A stretch of DNA of 7,567 bases from Candidatus Woesearchaeota archaeon (GTDB lineage: Archaea; Nanoarchaeota; Nanoarchaeia; Woesearchaeales; GW2011-AR4), in contig JAHFQL010000059.1 in assembly GCA_023259315.1 (NCBI GenBank), positions 1 through 7,567 of the forward strand, written 5' to 3'. The notes under the pieces are model-generated. The model saw nothing but the letters and a program-made list of their open reading frames with translations, searched no databases and was not told the origin of the DNA. This document shows positions 4,269 to 7,567 of this stretch, piece after piece (within the stretch, counting starts at the first letter, position 1; every line of letters begins with the position of its first letter). Made by a program: the position numbers and the translations under genes.

Positions 4269-7200
4269 GCAAGGCAAAATATCTCCAATTTATTGCATCA
4301 TTTTTGATACTTTTAGTTATAAATCTTGCAATTTACGTGCCTGCTGCGTACGCAACAATAAACAGCGTATCTGTCAGGGGAAATGATGGTGTAGAGGGGT
4401 TTGCAAGAGCAGATGACGCGCTTACATTTACAGCTTCTGTATCTCTGCCAAGCTCTCAAACAACTAATCAAGCAACTAATCAAACTAGTAATAAAACTAC
4501 CACGCAATCAACTCAAACAATCCAAATCACCAAAGATCAGGTTGTGCTTGTATCCAATAATGTTTTTGATTCATGTTCTGTTTCAAATGATGGAACAATC
4601 TGCACATTAAAATATCCGGCCAACGGAACAGCGGCATTCCAAAGCAAAATATTGCCTTACACAATTAAGTTTTATAAAGATGCTGCAAGGACGCAGCTTG
4701 ATGACTCGAGGTCAAGCAATTTCATTGTTGATAACCAACCGCCTCAATTGAAACTGGAAGTGTCTAAAGGCCTTTACTCAGGACAGGAAAATGTTGTTGT
4801 TAACTATGAAATAATAGATTCTGCTTGCGAAGACCCTGCTTGCACCAACATATGCTCTGGCATAAAAAGCTTGGAACTTCATTCTTCTGACAACTCGTTC
4901 AAGCAGACAGTTGCAATAAACAAAAAAGATTGCACTTATAAATCTAGTTTGAATATAGAGAGCAAAAAATTCAAGAGCGGCAAAGTTACTTTAATTGGAA
5001 CAGCAATTGATGCTGTAAATAAAGTTTCCCCGGAATCCGCAGTTGCATTCACGGTTGATTCAACTCCACCAGACATAATTGAAAATTCATTTGCCATAAA
5101 AAGAAAGGGAATACCAATAACTACATATTCTCCATTTGTTGTTGGTGTTGAAGTTTCTGTCGACATATCGGGAAATGACCTCGATACAGGTTCAGTTACA
5201 GGGGATTTTACACCATTAAATCCATCAGTGGCAGATGCAAAGGCAGCATGCTCTGCCAAAAAAACTAACTTATTCATGTGCAAATGGCTTTTTGAACTGA
5301 CTCCGCCAGCACAAAACAGCGTGACAGGCAATGTAGTTGCAAACTCAACAACAAGCACTTCAACCGCATCTGATGCAACATCAAGCACAACAACTCCAGC
5401 AAAAAATCCAAATGCGATAATTATCACCGCTTCGGACATACTTGGAAACAAAGCAACTTCCACGATAACAAAAACCCTGACATTGGACGATAAAGGTCCT
5501 GTTGTCCAGTCTTTGGTAACTTCTTATGTTAAGGGTGATAAATTTTTTGCAAGGCGCGCAGGAAATGTTATAATTGCAGCATTCACTGATGCGTCTGGTG
5601 TCAGCGAGGATGGCGCAATTTTGCATGTTGACGGTTCTGCAATACCTGCAACCACATGCACCAAAGTGGCGAACTCAGTGTGCACCTGGCAAAACATCAA
5701 TTTCAATTCTGACCAATCAACCATCTCAATTGAGCAAGACACAACTGATATTTTATTAAATCCTGTAAGCGAAGCAAAAAAAACTGATGTTGTTGTTGAC
5801 AGCAAGCCGCCTGTTGTGAATAAAATAAATGTAACGCCAGTGGGAACTATAAGCGATTCAATTATAGATTTATTCAAGATTGGCGACAAGCTCTCTATAG
5901 TTGCAAATGTCACAGAGGAAAATGACTTGAGCGCATACGGCGACTTTTCCAGGTTTGTTGAAAAAGCAAAAAGAGTACAAGGCACCTGCGCAAGAATTGA
6001 TTCCACCACCCAATTATGCAAATGGCTTACAGATGCCGTTTCAATTGAAGGCAGCGGCCAATTGAAATTCTTGTTCAATGACACGGTTGACAATCACGTC
6101 TCTGCTGTGCAGGATTTGAATGTTTTGGGATTAGAACCGTCTGCTCCGCCGGATTTCTGGGACAGCAAAGTCAGCTGCTCGCCAAAAAGCGTAGACAGGC
6201 AACTTGGAACGTTCATAAATCAAAGGGTTTATTGCGAAGTTAAATTAATTCCAAAAGTTCAGGGAGTTTCCACTTTGTTAATAAGCCAGCCTGAATGCAA
6301 AGGGGACGGAACAAAGTTGGTCCAAAGCATTGAGGCCTTCAACGTGGAAAAAGGAAGCACTTCACCATTGGTTAAGATAACCTTAAAAAAAGATCCGCTT
6401 AAAATAAATGAAGCGGAATTGAACTGCTCATTTAACATAATATCCAGGATTGGGGACAGAGTCACAAAAAATCCTGAAAAAGAATCTTCGAATTTAAGCA
6501 TAGAATTTTATAATCTTCCTCTTGGAGAAGTAAGCGAGAATGTCCAGAATAAAATTGACGAAACTAAAAATGATATTAGGAATCTCAATAATTATATTGG
6601 AACTTTCAAAAAAATTTTTGATTATGCCAAAAAGATTTGTCAGTTATGGGGGATTATATATAATCTTGTGGTAATAAAATATACCATAACCATAACAAAA
6701 AAAGTGGCGGCAGATATTTCAGCTGGAAGTATTGTTGGCTCTCCTGCAACGCCAGGACTTGCTCTAGCAGGCGGAATTGCGTGCAATACTCAGCAACAGG
6801 CAGAGAGTGAGGCAGGCAAAGGCTGGAAAACAAGCGGCGGTAAATTTTGCAAGTTTGTCAATTGCCAATGGAGCCCTGGTATTTTAGGAGATTGGAGAAA
6901 TTTTATGCAAAATCAATTAAATAAAATGCCAGGTGTCGAATGGCTTCCACAAGGAGCGGTCAGATACCAAAAAGAAGGAGAATTCCAAGCAGCTCAAGTT
7001 CAAGGCGGGCTTGCAGGAATGGACCCCAACAATAATTTATTCGTTGCAGTTGCATTTGGATGTATTCCTGGAATTATATCGGGACTCGACAAATTCAGAC
7101 AGATAAAATGTTTATATGCTGATTGCTTGATTAACGCAGTAGCTAAAGATGGATTGCCGCCAACATCTTGCGAGGATTTGAAAAAATACACAACTTGTAA

Positions 7201-7567
7201 ATATATTTGGGGTGAAATATTTGCAATACTGCCGTATACTGCGGCATTTGACTATATCACTGGGATAGTAAAAGAGGCATTATCAAATCCATTTTCAGCG
7301 TTTGGCTTAGGAATATCAGCGCTTTGTGAGGCTACTTGTCATGTATCTCCACCAGTATCAGCCTCAGCATACATAGCTTGTGAAGTTGGTAAAATATTTT
7401 CAAAGTTTGGCGAAGTGATAGGCAATGTAAGGAATATTTACCAGGGAGGTTTTGGACTCAATCAGGATTACTGCTCAAGAATCGATTTGGAAGAGGAACA
7501 GCAATCGTCTTCGCAAACAAATTCAAGCTCGCAATCATCGAGTTCAACCCAAACAAGTTCATCAAGT
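4265..7567 (+). CDS. Giant secreted Ig-like and Cys-rich surface protein, partial (1101+ aa)
   Basis: The frame is open from ATG 4265 to the last base, so the C-terminus lies outside the window. Residues 1-30 are a Sec signal peptide (basic start, hydrophobic core, cleavage likely after AYA at 30). Residues 63-87 and 360-378 are Thr/Ser/Asn/Gln linkers. Four domain borders share a [VL]-D-x-x-[PG]-P pattern: VDNQPP (155), VDSTPP (264), LDDKGP (407) and VDSKPP (511), as in chains of bacterial Ig-like domains. Residues about 757-795 form a helical or coiled-coil stretch, followed by a hydrophobic segment (about 793-810). From about 839 to 1070 is a Cys-rich, Gly-rich module including FGCIPGIISGLDKFRQIKC and KYTTCKYIWGEIFAILPY, which I associate with large DPANN surface proteins. 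A Ser/Gln/Thr tail follows from 1079. Several N-x-[ST] glycosylation sites occur. It is coupled to the 49-aa gene by ATGA. Confidence 0.88.
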   Translation, partial: MSKAKYLQFIASFLILLVINLAIYVPAAYATINSVSVRGNDGVEGFARADDALTFTASVSLPSSQTTNQATNQTSNKTTTQSTQTIQITKDQVVLVSNNVFDSCSVSNDGTICTLKYPANGTAAFQSKILPYTIKFYKDAARTQLDDSRSSNFIVDNQPPQLKLEVSKGLYSGQENVVVNYEIIDSACEDPACTNICSGIKSLELHSSDNSFKQTVAINKKDCTYKSSLNIESKKFKSGKVTLIGTAIDAVNKVSPESAVAFTVDSTPPDIIENSFAIKRKGIPITTYSPFVVGVEVSVDISGNDLDTGSVTGDFTPLNPSVADAKAACSAKKTNLFMCKWLFELTPPAQNSVTGNVVANSTTSTSTASDATSSTTTPAKNPNAIIITASDILGNKATSTITKTLTLDDKGPVVQSLVTSYVKGDKFFARRAGNVIIAAFTDASGVSEDGAILHVDGSAIPATTCTKVANSVCTWQNINFNSDQSTISIEQDTTDILLNPVSEAKKTDVVVDSKPPVVNKINVTPVGTISDSIIDLFKIGDKLSIVANVTEENDLSAYGDFSRFVEKAKRVQGTCARIDSTTQLCKWLTDAVSIEGSGQLKFLFNDTVDNHVSAVQDLNVLGLEPSAPPDFWDSKVSCSPKSVDRQLGTFINQRVYCEVKLIPKVQGVSTLLISQPECKGDGTKLVQSIEAFNVEKGSTSPLVKITLKKDPLKINEAELNCSFNIISRIGDRVTKNPEKESSNLSIEFYNLPLGEVSENVQNKIDETKNDIRNLNNYIGTFKKIFDYAKKICQLWGIIYNLVVIKYTITITKKVAADISAGSIVGSPATPGLALAGGIACNTQQQAESEAGKGWKTSGGKFCKFVNCQWSPGILGDWRNFMQNQLNKMPGVEWLPQGAVRYQKEGEFQAAQVQGGLAGMDPNNNLFVAVAFGCIPGIISGLDKFRQIKCLYADCLINAVAKDGLPPTSCEDLKKYTTCKYIWGEIFAILPYTAAFDYITGIVKEALSNPFSAFGLGISALCEATCHVSPPVSASAYIACEVGKIFSKFGEVIGNVRNIYQGGFGLNQDYCSRIDLEEEQQSSSQTNSSSQSSSSTQTSSSS
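7499..7567 (+). other. Ser/Gln/Thr-rich low-complexity tail at window edge
   Basis: Residues 1079-1101 of the giant protein consist almost only of Ser, Gln and Thr with one Asn. Mixed Ser codons (tca, tcg, agc, agt, tct) show that this is selection at the protein level rather than simple DNA slippage. Such stretches usually act as flexible, often glycosylated stalks, so another domain or membrane anchor probably follows outside the window. Confidence 0.7.

Noticed and set aside
4936..5463. Long minus-strand frame (175 codons) opposite the giant surface gene
   Set aside because: It lies wholly antisense to a well-supported coding frame with a signal peptide and domain structure. Its peptide shows no coherent domain, and there is no promoter or SD ahead of it.
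5524..6093. Minus-strand frame (189 codons) opposite the Ig-like region
   Set aside because: Same reason: a mirror of Thr/Ser/Asn-rich codons in the real gene that happen to lack stops in this frame. No promoter or family features.

Overview
The window looks like part of an AT-rich archaeal genome, most plausibly a DPANN lineage (Woesearchaeales/Pacearchaeales-like). This rests on three things. The promoters are archaeal (TTTAWATA boxes about 28 bases before a start codon or preceded by an A-rich BRE). One predicted surface protein begins with a pilin-like 'KSQISIFMIVGLL' segment, and the long secreted or anchored proteins are Cys-rich, Ig-like and of a type I associate with DPANN genomes. 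I have no marker gene for a firmer placement; family resemblances are from memory, not from a search.

Left part (1-335), mostly non-coding and very AT-rich. On the minus strand it holds two tentative small ORFs. One has 25 codons (240 to 163), begins about 30 bases after a TATA box and faintly resembles the N-terminus of Alba. The other has 35 codons (113 to 6), begins with TTG and follows a perfect GGAGGTG Shine-Dalgarno. A perfect 12-bp inverted repeat (110-121 / 148-159) would pair this second start codon in the RNA.

Minus-strand gene (1529 to 336): a 397-aa membrane-anchored protein with a small cytoplasmic helical domain, one transmembrane helix, a beta-sandwich-like region, a Cys-rich module and four tandem C-x11-C helical repeats. 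Its promoter implies a nearly leaderless mRNA.

Divergent intergenic region (1530-1808): the minus-strand promoter lies at one end and a strong BRE/TATA for the plus strand at the other. Between them is an ordered array of 11-nt repeats ending in three related operator-like elements, one of them a perfect 19-bp palindrome.

Plus-strand operon (1809 to beyond 7567): four tightly coupled genes. They are a 57-aa ribbon-helix-helix DNA-binding protein, a 712-aa pilin-like anchored surface protein, a 49-aa unknown protein and a giant secreted Ig-like/Cys-rich protein of at least 1101 aa that runs off the window. Junctions are ATGA overlap, one-base gap, ATGA overlap. Three of these genes (57 aa, 49 aa and the open-ended one) are easily missed by ORF callers with a length or stop-codon cutoff. 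My reading, an inference, is a self-regulated cell-surface operon: the RHH protein probably binds the upstream repeat array and controls production of the large envelope proteins, perhaps also the divergent surface gene.
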